Shown here piece by piece: positions 1 through 7,794 of a stretch of DNA of 64,000 bases (position 1 is the first letter of the stretch; each line of letters opens with the position of its first letter). This stretch comes from an uncultured Pelagibacteraceae bacterium (GTDB lineage Bacteria; Pseudomonadota; Alphaproteobacteria; Pelagibacterales; Pelagibacteraceae). The notes beneath the pieces were generated by a model. It made no database searches. It had not been told where the DNA came from and saw only the letters and a program-made list of their open reading frames with translations. Where the stretch lies: positions 1 to 64,000 of the forward strand of contig CACBCU010000002.1 in the NCBI GenBank assembly GCA_902537895.1. Reading direction: 5' to 3'. The position numbers were made by a program, and so were the translations under genes.

Positions 1-151
1 AAGAACTGGTATGAGAAGATCTCAGAATATGAAATTTTCATCAAAAAACGTTATTGAAGATAAGAAAACTGGTGAGTACAGATTATCACATCATTTAGAT
101 TTAAAAACGGGAATGTATAAAGGAAGACAAGTTTTAGACCCTAAAGAATAA
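1..151 (+). CDS. rpmF: 50S ribosomal protein L32 (5' end outside window)
   Basis: This is the C-terminal 49 residues of L32, a small protein of the large ribosomal subunit; the start lies before the window. The visible part begins [14 protein letters not shown], matching the conserved MRRSH-type turn of L32, and ends with the typical alphaproteobacterial segment [20 protein letters not shown]. No CXXC pairs are seen in the visible part, as expected for the zinc-free form. It is followed after 16 bases by plsX, the usual rpmF-plsX pairing that links ribosome and phospholipid synthesis. Confidence 0.93.
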   Translation, partial: RTGMRRSQNMKFSSKNVIEDKKTGEYRLSHHLDLKTGMYKGRQVLDPKE

Positions 152-167
152 TTTTAAAGATTTTAAG

Positions 168-1172
168 ATGACTAAATTGATAAAAATTGCAGTAGATGCA
201 ATGGGTGGAGACAATTCACCAAGGAAAGTAATCGATGGAATTATTCATAATCACAAAAAAAATAAAGAAAATTTTTATAAGATTTATGGAAACAAAGACG
301 AAATTTCAAAGCACTTAGATAATAAGATTAATAATAGCTTTTACGAAATAATACATACTAATGACGTTGTGAAAAGTACAGATAGTCCATTAGAAGCTGC
401 AAAGAGAGGTAAAAAAACAAGTATGTGGCTCTCAATTGAAAGTGTTAAAAACAAAGAAACTGATATTGTAATTTCTGCTGGTAATACTGGAGCTTTGTTA
501 GTAATTGCAAAATTAAATTTAAAAATGCTTGAAAATATTGATAGACCAGCCTTATCTGCTTTGTGGCCAAACAAAAAAGGGATGAGTGTAGTTTTGGATC
601 TCGGTGCAAATATTGAGTGTAGTTCAAAAAATTTAGCTGATTTTGCAATTATGGGAGCATCCTTGTATAAGTCTTTATATCCAAATGATGTTTCAAAAGT
701 AGCTTTATTAAACATAGGTTCTGAAGAACTAAAAGGAAATGAAACAATAAAAGAAACTTATCAATTGCTAAATGATAGAAAAAATCAAAACTTTGATTTC
801 GAGGGTTACATAGAGGGCAATGAACTAATGAATGGTAAAGTAAATGTAATTGTTTCAGACGGATTTACTGGAAATGTTGCATTAAAAACAGCTGAGGGTA
901 CTGCCAATTTTATTACAGATGAGTTAAAGAAAGCTTTGAGTGGATCATTTCTTGGAAAAATATCATCTCTATTAAATATTTCAAATTTAAGAAAATTTAA
1001 AAAAAGATTAGATCCTAGATTATATAATGGAGCGATATTTTTAGGTTTAGATACACCAGTTGTTAAAAGTCATGGTGGAATAGATTATATTGGGTTCTCT
1101 AACTCTTTAGATGTTTGTAATAGAATTATTAAAGGAAATTTGATAAAAAAAATTAGGGAAAATATCAAATAA
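168..1172 (+). CDS. plsX: Phosphate acyltransferase PlsX
   Basis: PlsX makes acyl-phosphate from acyl-ACP and inorganic phosphate, the first step of PlsX/PlsY phospholipid synthesis; it is a peripheral membrane enzyme. The N-terminus IKIAVDAMGGDNSP is the family signature, followed by SAGNTGALL near residue 105 and the VSDGFTGNVALKTAEG motif near residue 230. The length of 334 residues is normal. The stop codon abuts the ATG of the IHF-alpha-like gene with no gap. In most alphaproteobacteria fabH sits between these two genes; here it is absent. Confidence 0.96.
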   Translation: MTKLIKIAVDAMGGDNSPRKVIDGIIHNHKKNKENFYKIYGNKDEISKHLDNKINNSFYEIIHTNDVVKSTDSPLEAAKRGKKTSMWLSIESVKNKETDIVISAGNTGALLVIAKLNLKMLENIDRPALSALWPNKKGMSVVLDLGANIECSSKNLADFAIMGASLYKSLYPNDVSKVALLNIGSEELKGNETIKETYQLLNDRKNQNFDFEGYIEGNELMNGKVNVIVSDGFTGNVALKTAEGTANFITDELKKALSGSFLGKISSLLNISNLRKFKKRLDPRLYNGAIFLGLDTPVVKSHGGIDYIGFSNSLDVCNRIIKGNLIKKIRENIK

Positions 1173-1469
1173 ATGAGAACAAATTTAACTAAAAAAGATT
1201 TAGTTAATATTATTTACATGCAAGTAGGTTTTTCTAAACAAATATCAGAGCATTTAATAGATGAGTTTTTCTCTCTTATTATACAAAATCTTAAAAAAGA
1301 AAAAAAATTAAAATTAACAAAATTTGGTACATTTTTTATTAGATCAAAAAAATCTAGAATTGGAAGAAATCCTAAAACAAAGGAAGACAAGATTATTTCT
1401 GAGAGAAACGTAGTTTTATTTAAACCTTCTAAAGAATTTAAGGAATTTATAAATTCAAAAAATGAGTAA
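1173..1469 (+). CDS. ihfA: Integration host factor alpha subunit / HU-family DNA-binding protein
   Basis: A 98-residue HU/IHF-family nucleoid protein that bends DNA as a dimer. It shows LTKKDLVNIIYMQVG at the start, the KLTKFGTFFIRSKKSR beta-arm entry, and the GRNPKTKE tip that inserts into the minor groove. Gene order (plsX, this gene, merR-like) supports the IHF-alpha assignment over plain HU. It starts directly on the plsX stop and overlaps the following MerR-type gene by 8 bases, so the three are almost surely co-transcribed and translationally coupled. Confidence 0.88.
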   Translation: MRTNLTKKDLVNIIYMQVGFSKQISEHLIDEFFSLIIQNLKKEKKLKLTKFGTFFIRSKKSRIGRNPKTKEDKIISERNVVLFKPSKEFKEFINSKNE

Positions 1470-1833
1470 ACATGAGAGCGCTTATAAAACAATAGGTGAG
1501 GTGGTCAAAATTATTGGCTTAAAATCTAAGAGAGGTGACACCTCCCCAACACATACAATAAGATATTGGGAAAAAGAATTTAAACAAATTAAGCCCAAGA
1601 TTTTGAATGGCAATAGACGCTATTATGACAAAAAAAATATAGATTTAATCAGAAAAGTTCATTTTCTTTTAAAAGATCAAGGAATGACAATAAAAGGTGT
1701 TAAAAAAATTTTGAGTAATTTAGATACTTTAAAACTTGACGAAAATTTAAATGAATCTATAAAAGCTCACGATATTAGAAATAAATTAGTTAAAATTTCT
1801 AATATGATTAAAAGTTTAAAAAATAATAAGTAA
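1462..1833 (+). CDS. MerR-family transcriptional regulator
   Basis: A 123-residue protein with an N-terminal MerR helix-turn-helix: YKTIGEVVKIIGLK, then HTIRYWEKEFKQIKPK and NGNRRYYDKKNIDLI, the wing and second helices. In alphaproteobacteria a MerR-type gene of this kind regularly follows ihfA. The C-terminal part is short and lysine-rich and has no visible metal-binding cysteines, so the effector cannot be stated. It overlaps ihfA and is followed after one base by rpmG. Its regulatory target is unknown. Confidence 0.85.
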   Translation: MSKHESAYKTIGEVVKIIGLKSKRGDTSPTHTIRYWEKEFKQIKPKILNGNRRYYDKKNIDLIRKVHFLLKDQGMTIKGVKKILSNLDTLKLDENLNESIKAHDIRNKLVKISNMIKSLKNNK

Positions 1834-1834
1834 T

Positions 1835-2026
1835 ATGGCTAAAAAAACTCATGTTAAAGTAAGACTTGTTCCTGAGTCAAAACCAGAAAGCTCTTTTTTT
1901 TATTATGTTAAAAAACCTGCAGGAGGAGAAAAAGCTAAGGTAAAACTTAAAGCAAAAAAATATAACCCTGTTACTAGAAAACATGAAATTTTTGTGGAAA
2001 AGAAACTTCCACCACACAGTAAATAA
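1835..2026 (+). CDS. rpmG: 50S ribosomal protein L33
   Basis: A 63-residue large-subunit ribosomal protein recognised by KKTHVKVRLVPE, the YVKKPAGGEKAKVKLKAKKYNPVTRKH core and the EKKL end. It has no CXXC pairs, so it is the zinc-free type of L33. It is the last gene of the rpmF-plsX-ihfA-merR-rpmG run. Its stop codon abuts the stop of the convergent chorismate mutase gene with no spacer. Confidence 0.94.
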   Translation: MAKKTHVKVRLVPESKPESSFFYYVKKPAGGEKAKVKLKAKKYNPVTRKHEIFVEKKLPPHSK

Positions 2027-2317
2027 CTATTTTCTCTTGAAGTTTCTCTTTTCGTAATCGATATATGCATAAATCATATTTTTCCAAATCTTATTTGTAA
2101 TCTTTGGATCAATATTATTTTTCTGAGATTTTTTCTTTATATTTAATAAGATTTCTTTAATTCTTTTTTTATCAATTATTTGACTTTTTTTTTCTTTTAG
2201 TAAAAGTACTTTTTTGACTAAAAATGTTCTTTTTTTAATTAGCTTTATTAGTAAATTATCAAGTTTATCTAGTTCTGATCTAATTTTACTTAGTTTTTTT
2301 ATTTTTAAAGGCGACAT
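2027..2317 (-). CDS. Chorismate mutase, AroQ type (monofunctional)
   Basis: A 96-residue all-helical AroQ-class chorismate mutase that converts chorismate to prephenate on the way to phenylalanine and tyrosine. It shows IRSELDKLDNLLIKLIKKR, which matches the conserved helix 1 with Arg13, the ID-LL pattern and Arg30, then Lys41 and the DKKRIKEIL segment for the second helix. The last helix IWKNMIYAYIDYEK fits the family, although the usual glutamine there reads as glutamate. It stands alone between convergent rpmG and divergent ctaA, with no fused dehydratase or dehydrogenase domain. Confidence 0.8.
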   Translation of the reverse strand: MSPLKIKKLSKIRSELDKLDNLLIKLIKKRTFLVKKVLLLKEKKSQIIDKKRIKEILLNIKKKSQKNNIDPKITNKIWKNMIYAYIDYEKRNFKRK

Positions 2318-2360
2318 TTATTAAATTGGATTTGTTAATAATTATTATATTTATCATTAT

Positions 2361-3383
2361 ATGTATATAGAGAATAGTCTATTAAAAAAATACATGTCAT
2401 TATGGCTAATGTTCATGTTTTTTTTGATAGCTTTTATGATTGTAGTGGGTGGTCTGACAAGACTAACTGATTCTGGTCTCTCAATAACAAAGTGGGAATT
2501 ATTTTCTGGAACATTACCTCCTCTAAGTGATGCCAAATGGTTTAATTATTTTGAAGAGTATAAAAAGATACCAGAATATAAAATTCAAAATTATTCTATG
2601 ACCATGAGTGAATTTAAAGTTATTTTTTGGTGGGAGTGGGCACATCGTTTTTTAGGAAGGCTAATTGGTCTAGGATTTTTAATTCCTCTAATATATTTTT
2701 CTTTTAAGATTAAGTTAACAAAATTATTAAATCTTTATTCAATTTTCTTCCTTATATGTTTTCAAGGTTTCATAGGTTGGTATATGGTTTCAAGTGGGTT
2801 AGTTGATAGATTAGACGTAAGTCATTTTCGACTATCAATTCATCTATTAATGGCATTTTTGATTTTGTCTTTAATTTTATGGAATTACTTTAAGTTGAAT
2901 TTCGATATAAAAGAGCAGTCACAATTAAATTTTTTTTTTCCTCTAATCTTTTTATTTCTAGTTTTTTTGCAAATAGTTATTGGTGCTTTTGTTTCAGGTA
3001 TGGACGCTGGTTTAATCTATAATTCATGGCCCATGATGGGCAATACTTACTTTCCAGATGATAATAAATTGGTAAATCTATTTAATTTAGCTGCATTTAG
3101 TGATGCATCATTAGTTCAATTTTTCCATAGAAATTTAGCATATTTAATACTTTTTTATTATTTTTGGATTTTATTTAAAATTTATAAATATCGAATAAAA
3201 AATTGTTTTTTTGCAATTAATTTAGTTGGCTTTTTCTTACTTACTCAAGTCATTCTTGGAATATTCACTTTATTAAATGGAGCTCAAATAGTTTTAGCAT
3301 CAATGCATCAGTTAAGTTCAATATTTCTTGTTAGTGCATCAGTATATTTTTTATATCTTAATAAAAGAATTAATTCTTTTTAA
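2361..3383 (+). CDS. ctaA: Heme A synthase (COX15/CtaA type 2)
   Basis: An inner-membrane enzyme that oxidises the methyl group of heme O to give heme A for cytochrome aa3 oxidase. The 340-residue protein has about eight membrane segments. It carries the family hallmark VVGGLTRLTDSGLSITKW near residue 29 and heme-ligand histidines in WWEWAHRFLGR, HFRLSIHLLMA, QFFHRNLAY and SMHQLSSIF. This is the alphaproteobacterial/mitochondrial form, without the cysteine pair of Bacillus CtaA. The 3' end overlaps the convergent hydrolase gene by 14 bases. Confidence 0.94.
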   Translation: MYIENSLLKKYMSLWLMFMFFLIAFMIVVGGLTRLTDSGLSITKWELFSGTLPPLSDAKWFNYFEEYKKIPEYKIQNYSMTMSEFKVIFWWEWAHRFLGRLIGLGFLIPLIYFSFKIKLTKLLNLYSIFFLICFQGFIGWYMVSSGLVDRLDVSHFRLSIHLLMAFLILSLILWNYFKLNFDIKEQSQLNFFFPLIFLFLVFLQIVIGAFVSGMDAGLIYNSWPMMGNTYFPDDNKLVNLFNLAAFSDASLVQFFHRNLAYLILFYYFWILFKIYKYRIKNCFFAINLVGFFLLTQVILGIFTLLNGAQIVLASMHQLSSIFLVSASVYFLYLNKRINSF

Positions 3384-4188
3384 TAGGAAAATAAGTAAGG
3401 ATAAATTTTTTTAGTATATTTAAGACTTTATCAGCTTCCTCTAAGAGCATCATGTGCCCACAATTGTCAATTATTTCAACTTTACTTCCATCTATTAAAT
3501 CTGCTAATTTTTTTCCCTCCTTTACAGGACACATCTTATCTCCATTTGCCAAAATAGATAAAGTAGGGATTTTTATTTCTTTGGCAGCCTTAAAACCATT
3601 CTTGTAATTATCACAAGCTCTAAAATCTATTCCTAATGTATTTTTGATAGTTCTGGACTTAGCCAGCATTCCACCTGTATTGATGTGATATAAACCTGGT
3701 ACTGGGTGTCCACCAAAGTGTCCAGCTGGACCATGTGCCCAGTCCATCATCAAATCAACGGCTTTCGGATCATCGTTTTCTGCTAGAATCAATAATTCTG
3801 GATTCATAGGAATAGCTCCAGCACCACCCATTAAACTTAGTGTTTTTATTTTTTTGGGAAACCTAAATGCACATTCTAAAATAACCAAACATCCTTGGGA
3901 ATGACCAACTAGAGAAGCCTCTTTATAACCTACTGCATCTATAACATCACTAATCCAATTAGCCATATCTTCGATTGTTTTCAAGCTCTCACCTCCAGAA
4001 AGACCATGTCCAGGCATATCTAAAGCTAAAACACTATAACCATGAAAAGCAAAATACCTAGTTTGAAGCACCCATGTCATATGAGTTAATCCACTACCAT
4101 GAACAAAAATTATCAGTGGTTTTTTTTTGTCGAAAGGTCGTCCACCTGTAGAAGCAAAAACTTCTACACCATTAACTTTAAATTTCAT
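3370..4188 (-). CDS. Alpha/beta hydrolase, function unknown, paired with metY
   Basis: A 272-residue single-domain alpha/beta hydrolase. The oxyanion HG is at 30-31, the nucleophile elbow GHSQG places Ser97, Asp217 is in LANGDKM, and His245 is in IDNCGHMMLLEE, giving a complete triad. The gene starts inside the end of metY (4-base ATGA overlap), so it is translated with it. MetX homoserine acetyltransferase also has this fold but is about 100 residues longer; this protein looks like a hydrolase or esterase instead. The substrate is unknown; the pairing suggests a role near homocysteine or methionine metabolism. Confidence 0.8.
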   Translation of the reverse strand: MKFKVNGVEVFASTGGRPFDKKKPLIIFVHGSGLTHMTWVLQTRYFAFHGYSVLALDMPGHGLSGGESLKTIEDMANWISDVIDAVGYKEASLVGHSQGCLVILECAFRFPKKIKTLSLMGGAGAIPMNPELLILAENDDPKAVDLMMDWAHGPAGHFGGHPVPGLYHINTGGMLAKSRTIKNTLGIDFRACDNYKNGFKAAKEIKIPTLSILANGDKMCPVKEGKKLADLIDGSKVEIIDNCGHMMLLEEADKVLNILKKFILTYFPIKKN

Positions 4189-5519
4189 TGATTGGAAACA
4201 AGCCTTGGTCGTCTTGCGGCTCTAAAACCTGTCTCAAAGTCATTTCTAATATCATCAAAATCTTCTATCCCCACAGACAATCTAATCATATCTTGAGATA
4301 ATCCAGCAAATTTTAATGTAGCCACATCCATTTGAGAGTGTGTAGAGGATGCTGGATGAATTACTAAGGTTCTAGTATCACCAACATTTGCAAGATGTGA
4401 AGCAAGTTTAACATTATTTATAAATGCTTCTCCTGCTTCTTTACCACCTTTGATACCAAAAGCTATCATAGAACCCTTACCATGTGGTAAAAGTTTTTTT
4501 GCTAAATCGTGGTCTGGGTGATTTGGAACACTTGGATGTGAAACCCAAGCAACACTCTCATGGCTTAATAAATATTCAACCATTTTTTCTGCGTTAGAAC
4601 AATGCTTTTGCATTCTAACAGATAAAGTTTCAATACCTTGTAAAACATTCCAGGCATTTTGTGGACTCAAACATGGTCCAAAATCTCTCATACCTTCGGC
4701 TCTTGCTTTCATTGTAAACGCTGTAGGACCAAACTCTTCAGCAAATGAAAGTCCATGGTAACCTTCATAAGGTTTAGTCATAGTTGGAAATTTATCATTT
4801 TGCATCCAATCAAATTTTCCTCCCTCTACTAAGATACCTGCCATTGATGAACCGTGACCTGCCATCCATTTCGTAAGTGAATGAACAACAATATCAGCAC
4901 CATGATCAATTGGTTTGCAAAGATATGGTGTTTGATAAGTAGCATCTATAATTAAAGGAACCCCAGCATTATGAGCAATCTTAGCTATTTCAGGCATATT
5001 CATAATTTCGTTTCCAGGATTTCCAACAAGCTCACCAAAAATACCTTTAGTATTTTTTTGAATTGCTTTTTTAAAACCCTCAGTGTCTCTTGGTTTTACA
5101 AATGTACATTTGACACCAAATTTTGGTAAAGTAAGCCTAAATAAATTTACAGTTCCACCATAAAGCTGAGACGAAACTACTAAATGATCTCCAGCTTCAC
5201 ATAAAGTCATTATCGTTAAAAAAATTGCACTCATCCCAGATGAAGTTGCTAAGGCTGCTGTACCTCCTTCTAAGGCCGCAACTCTCTCCTCTAATACTGC
5301 AACTGTAGGATTAGAAATTCTGCTATAGATATGACCACCTCTTTCTAAATTAAAAAGTGCTGCTGCATGATCAACATCATCAAACAAATATGATGTAGTT
5401 TGATAAATTGGTACTTGTCTTGAACCAGCATTTTTATGAGGCTGATAGCCAGCATGAAGACTTAGTGTATCAAATTTGTAAGTTTTAGGATCTGTGCTTT
5501 TCTTTTTTTTGTCGGTCAT
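4185..5519 (-). CDS. metY: O-acetylhomoserine sulfhydrylase (aminocarboxypropyltransferase)
   Basis: A PLP-dependent Cys/Met-metabolism enzyme that joins O-acetylhomoserine and sulfide to give homocysteine. Over 444 residues it shows FDTLSLHAGY, QVPIYQTTSY, YSRISNPTVAVLEERVAALE, the SSGMSAIF region and the PLP lysine Lys217 in VVHSLTKWMAGHG. The long insert around residues 225-260 (KFPTM..YEGYHG) fits MetY rather than cystathionine gamma-synthase. It is co-translated with the downstream hydrolase. The 91-base upstream gap is shared with the divergent rplM; I see no match there to the SAM-II/SAM-V riboswitch cores reported for metY in other SAR11. Confidence 0.94.
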   Translation of the reverse strand: MTDKKKKSTDPKTYKFDTLSLHAGYQPHKNAGSRQVPIYQTTSYLFDDVDHAAALFNLERGGHIYSRISNPTVAVLEERVAALEGGTAALATSSGMSAIFLTIMTLCEAGDHLVVSSQLYGGTVNLFRLTLPKFGVKCTFVKPRDTEGFKKAIQKNTKGIFGELVGNPGNEIMNMPEIAKIAHNAGVPLIIDATYQTPYLCKPIDHGADIVVHSLTKWMAGHGSSMAGILVEGGKFDWMQNDKFPTMTKPYEGYHGLSFAEEFGPTAFTMKARAEGMRDFGPCLSPQNAWNVLQGIETLSVRMQKHCSNAEKMVEYLLSHESVAWVSHPSVPNHPDHDLAKKLLPHGKGSMIAFGIKGGKEAGEAFINNVKLASHLANVGDTRTLVIHPASSTHSQMDVATLKFAGLSQDMIRLSVGIEDFDDIRNDFETGFRAARRPRLVSNQ

Positions 5520-5610
5520 AAATTTTCCTTGATTTTAAATATTAATAACTAACTATCAATATTAATATAAATTGACAATATCACATTTATCAGTATTAAT
5601 CCGGCCAATC

Positions 5611-6069
5611 ATGACTAAATTTATCAAAAAAGAGCAATTATCACCATCATGGTATGAGATTGATGCAACCAATGCAGTTGTAGGTAGACTCGCTACAGTA
5701 ATATCCAAAATTATAAGAGGAAAAAATAAAGCTACTTATACACCACATATGAATAGTGGGGATTTTGTTATTGTTAAAAATATCGAACAAATAAGATTTA
5801 CAGGAAAAAAATTTCAGAATAAAAAATACTATAAACACACTGGTCATCCTGGTGGAATCAAAGAAACTACCCCTGAAAAACTTAAAGAAAAAAAACCAGG
5901 TGAGATTTTAAAATTAGCTGTAAAAAGAATGCTACCTACTGGAGTATTAGGTAGAGAACAGCTTTCCAAGTTAAAAATTTATAGTGGGGACAATCATCCT
6001 CATTCAGCTCAAAATCCTAAAGTAATAGAACTAAATAAACTTAATAATAAAAATATTGTAAGAAATTAA
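5611..6069 (+). CDS. rplM: 50S ribosomal protein L13
   Basis: L13 is an early-assembling large-subunit protein. The motif WYEIDATNAVVGRLATVISK begins near residue 12, followed by GDFVIVKNIEQIRFTGKK, the YKHTGHPGG turn and VKRMLPTGVLGREQLSKLKIY. I chose the ATG at 5611 (152 residues) because the reading frame before it starts at a TTG (5572) with no family similarity. It is followed after one base by rpsI in the classic L13-S9 operon. Confidence 0.96.
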   Translation: MTKFIKKEQLSPSWYEIDATNAVVGRLATVISKIIRGKNKATYTPHMNSGDFVIVKNIEQIRFTGKKFQNKKYYKHTGHPGGIKETTPEKLKEKKPGEILKLAVKRMLPTGVLGREQLSKLKIYSGDNHPHSAQNPKVIELNKLNNKNIVRN

Positions 6070-6070
6070 T

Positions 6071-6508
6071 ATGGAAAGTGCTCAACAAAATCAAAAAAAA
6101 ATAAAGTTAAAATTAGATTTTAAAGATGGCAAATATGCCACTGGTAGAAGAAAAACTTCAATTGCAAAAGTTTGGCTTAAAAAAGGCTCTGGTAAAATTT
6201 ATGTTAATGGAAAACTTTATAGCGAATATTTTTCAAGTGATAATCATAAAATGCAAATAACAAAACCCTTTGAATTGATTAAACAACCCACTGATTTTGA
6301 CGTTAGATGTAATGTAAAGGGTGGAGGACCAACGGGTCAAGCTGGAGCAATGGTTCATGGAATTTCTAAAGCTTTAGTTTTATTTGATGAAAATTTTAAA
6401 ACATCACTTAGAACTGAAAAATTAACCACTCGTGATTCTCGTGCTGTTGAAAGAAAAAAACCTGGAAGAAAAAAAGCGAGAAGAAGTTTCCAGTTTTCTA
6501 AAAGATAA
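6071..6508 (+). CDS. rpsI: 30S ribosomal protein S9
   Basis: S9 of the small ribosomal subunit, 145 residues. It has YATGRRKTSIAKVWLKKGSG, the VKGGGPTGQAGAMVHGISKAL loop and the C-terminal tail RAVERKKPGRKKARRSFQFSKR that reaches the P-site tRNA. The first 15 residues are a lysine/glutamine-rich extension. It is co-transcribed with rplM and separated by 33 bases from argC. Confidence 0.97.
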   Translation: MESAQQNQKKIKLKLDFKDGKYATGRRKTSIAKVWLKKGSGKIYVNGKLYSEYFSSDNHKMQITKPFELIKQPTDFDVRCNVKGGGPTGQAGAMVHGISKALVLFDENFKTSLRTEKLTTRDSRAVERKKPGRKKARRSFQFSKR

Positions 6509-6541
6509 TTTTCTTTTAATAATTAACTGTTATAATAAAAA

Positions 6542-7564
6542 ATGTCTAAGCTTAATGTATTAATTTCTGGATCAACTGGATATATAGGTATTCAATTAAT
6601 TAAATTGTTAGTCAAACATAGATATGTAAAAATTAAATATCTTTGTGGAAATTCCTCCGTTGGAAAAAAGATTTCATATTTTGATAAATCTTTAATTAAT
6701 AAAAAATTACCAAAAATTGTAAAATTTAATAAAAAATATCTTAATGAAATTGACATAATTTTTACAGCACTTCCCAATGGTGAAGCTCAGGTAATTTCAA
6801 ATTATTTAAAAAAAAATAATGTGTTAATTGATTTAGCTGCCGATTTTAGACTAAAAAAAGCTTCTGATTATTTTAAGTGGTATAAACAGAAACACAAATC
6901 AACTAAGAATATAAAAAAAAGTATTTATTCAATACCAGAAATTTCAAAACAAGAAGTTAAAAAATTTAATATAATTGCTTGTCCTGGATGTTACCCAACT
7001 TCGATTCTATTACCTTTAATTCCATTAGTTCAGAAAAAAATGATTCGATTAAACAACATTATTATTGACTCTAAATCAGGATATTCAGGCGCAGGTAGAG
7101 GAGTTCACAAAAAATATAAAGATCAAAATTTATATGAGTCAATTAGTGCTTATGGAGTTGGGTTCCACAGACACAATTCAGAAATAGAGCAAACTTTAAA
7201 AGAATATTCAAACAAAAAAATTGAATTTAATTTCACTCCACATCTAACACCAATGTTTAGAGGAATTTTGAGTACAATTTATGTAGAGATAAATAAAAAT
7301 GTTTCTCAAAATAAAATCAAAAAAGTTTTAGCAAATTATTATAAGAACGATATTTTTATCAAAATTAAAAAAAATGATGCTTTAATAAGTACTAATGATG
7401 TAATAAATACTAACAAATGTCTTATATCAGTATGTAAGACGAAAAATAAAAATAAGTTAATTATTCTTTCAACAATAGATAATCTTATCAAGGGTGGATC
7501 TGGTCAAGGTATACAAAACATGAATTTAAAGTTTGGATTTCCTTTAAAAACTGGACTTATATGA
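6542..7564 (+). CDS. argC: N-acetyl-gamma-glutamyl-phosphate reductase
   Basis: ArgC carries out the NADPH-dependent third step of arginine synthesis. Over 340 residues: the NAD-binding loop ISGSTGYIGIQLIKLL at the N-terminus, the active-site cysteine in IIACPGCYPTSILLPL near residue 150, SKSGYSGAGRG, and the GFHRHNSEIEQ and FTPHLTPMFRGI segments with the catalytic histidine. The gene starts a five-gene rightward run; its stop overlaps the next start by 4 bases. Confidence 0.95.
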   Translation: MSKLNVLISGSTGYIGIQLIKLLVKHRYVKIKYLCGNSSVGKKISYFDKSLINKKLPKIVKFNKKYLNEIDIIFTALPNGEAQVISNYLKKNNVLIDLAADFRLKKASDYFKWYKQKHKSTKNIKKSIYSIPEISKQEVKKFNIIACPGCYPTSILLPLIPLVQKKMIRLNNIIIDSKSGYSGAGRGVHKKYKDQNLYESISAYGVGFHRHNSEIEQTLKEYSNKKIEFNFTPHLTPMFRGILSTIYVEINKNVSQNKIKKVLANYYKNDIFIKIKKNDALISTNDVINTNKCLISVCKTKNKNKLIILSTIDNLIKGGSGQGIQNMNLKFGFPLKTGLI

Positions 7565-7794
7565 GAAAGATAAATCTAATTTTAATTTTAATTTTAATAA
7601 TCTTCTCATCATGTTCTTTTAGTGATGATTCTGCTTATTGGAACGAACACAACAAAAAAAAAGTTAAAGAACAAAAAAAATTGGCTAAAATAATTAAAAA
7701 ATCAAAAGATATTACATTAATGTCTCTAGATGAGTACAAGATTTATATAGATGATTATATTAAAAAAAGTAAATATCCTGATATAGCAAAATGA
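7561..7794 (+). CDS. Small predicted lipoprotein, function unknown
   Basis: A 77-residue protein with a hydrophobic signal segment (residues 5-16) and a lipobox-like IFSSC at 15-19, so it is likely lipidated and exported. The remainder is very lysine-rich and hydrophilic (KKKVKEQKKLAKIIKKSKD) with no recognisable domain. It overlaps argC upstream and hom downstream by 4 bases each, which argues that it is a real, expressed gene. I do not recognise a family. Confidence 0.65.
   Translation: MRKINLILILILIIFSSCSFSDDSAYWNEHNKKKVKEQKKLAKIIKKSKDITLMSLDEYKIYIDDYIKKSKYPDIAK

Noticed and set aside
5520-5610. SAM-II or SAM-V riboswitch upstream of metY
   Set aside because: Such switches are known before metY in SAR11, and TGATAAATGT appears on the minus strand, but the flanking helix, the AUUGCA-type core and the GAAAAGGG 3' part are absent and the gap is too short.
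6527-6541. Zur-like half site TGTTATAATA before argC
   Set aside because: Only one half matches; the second half is A-run, and argC has no zinc link.
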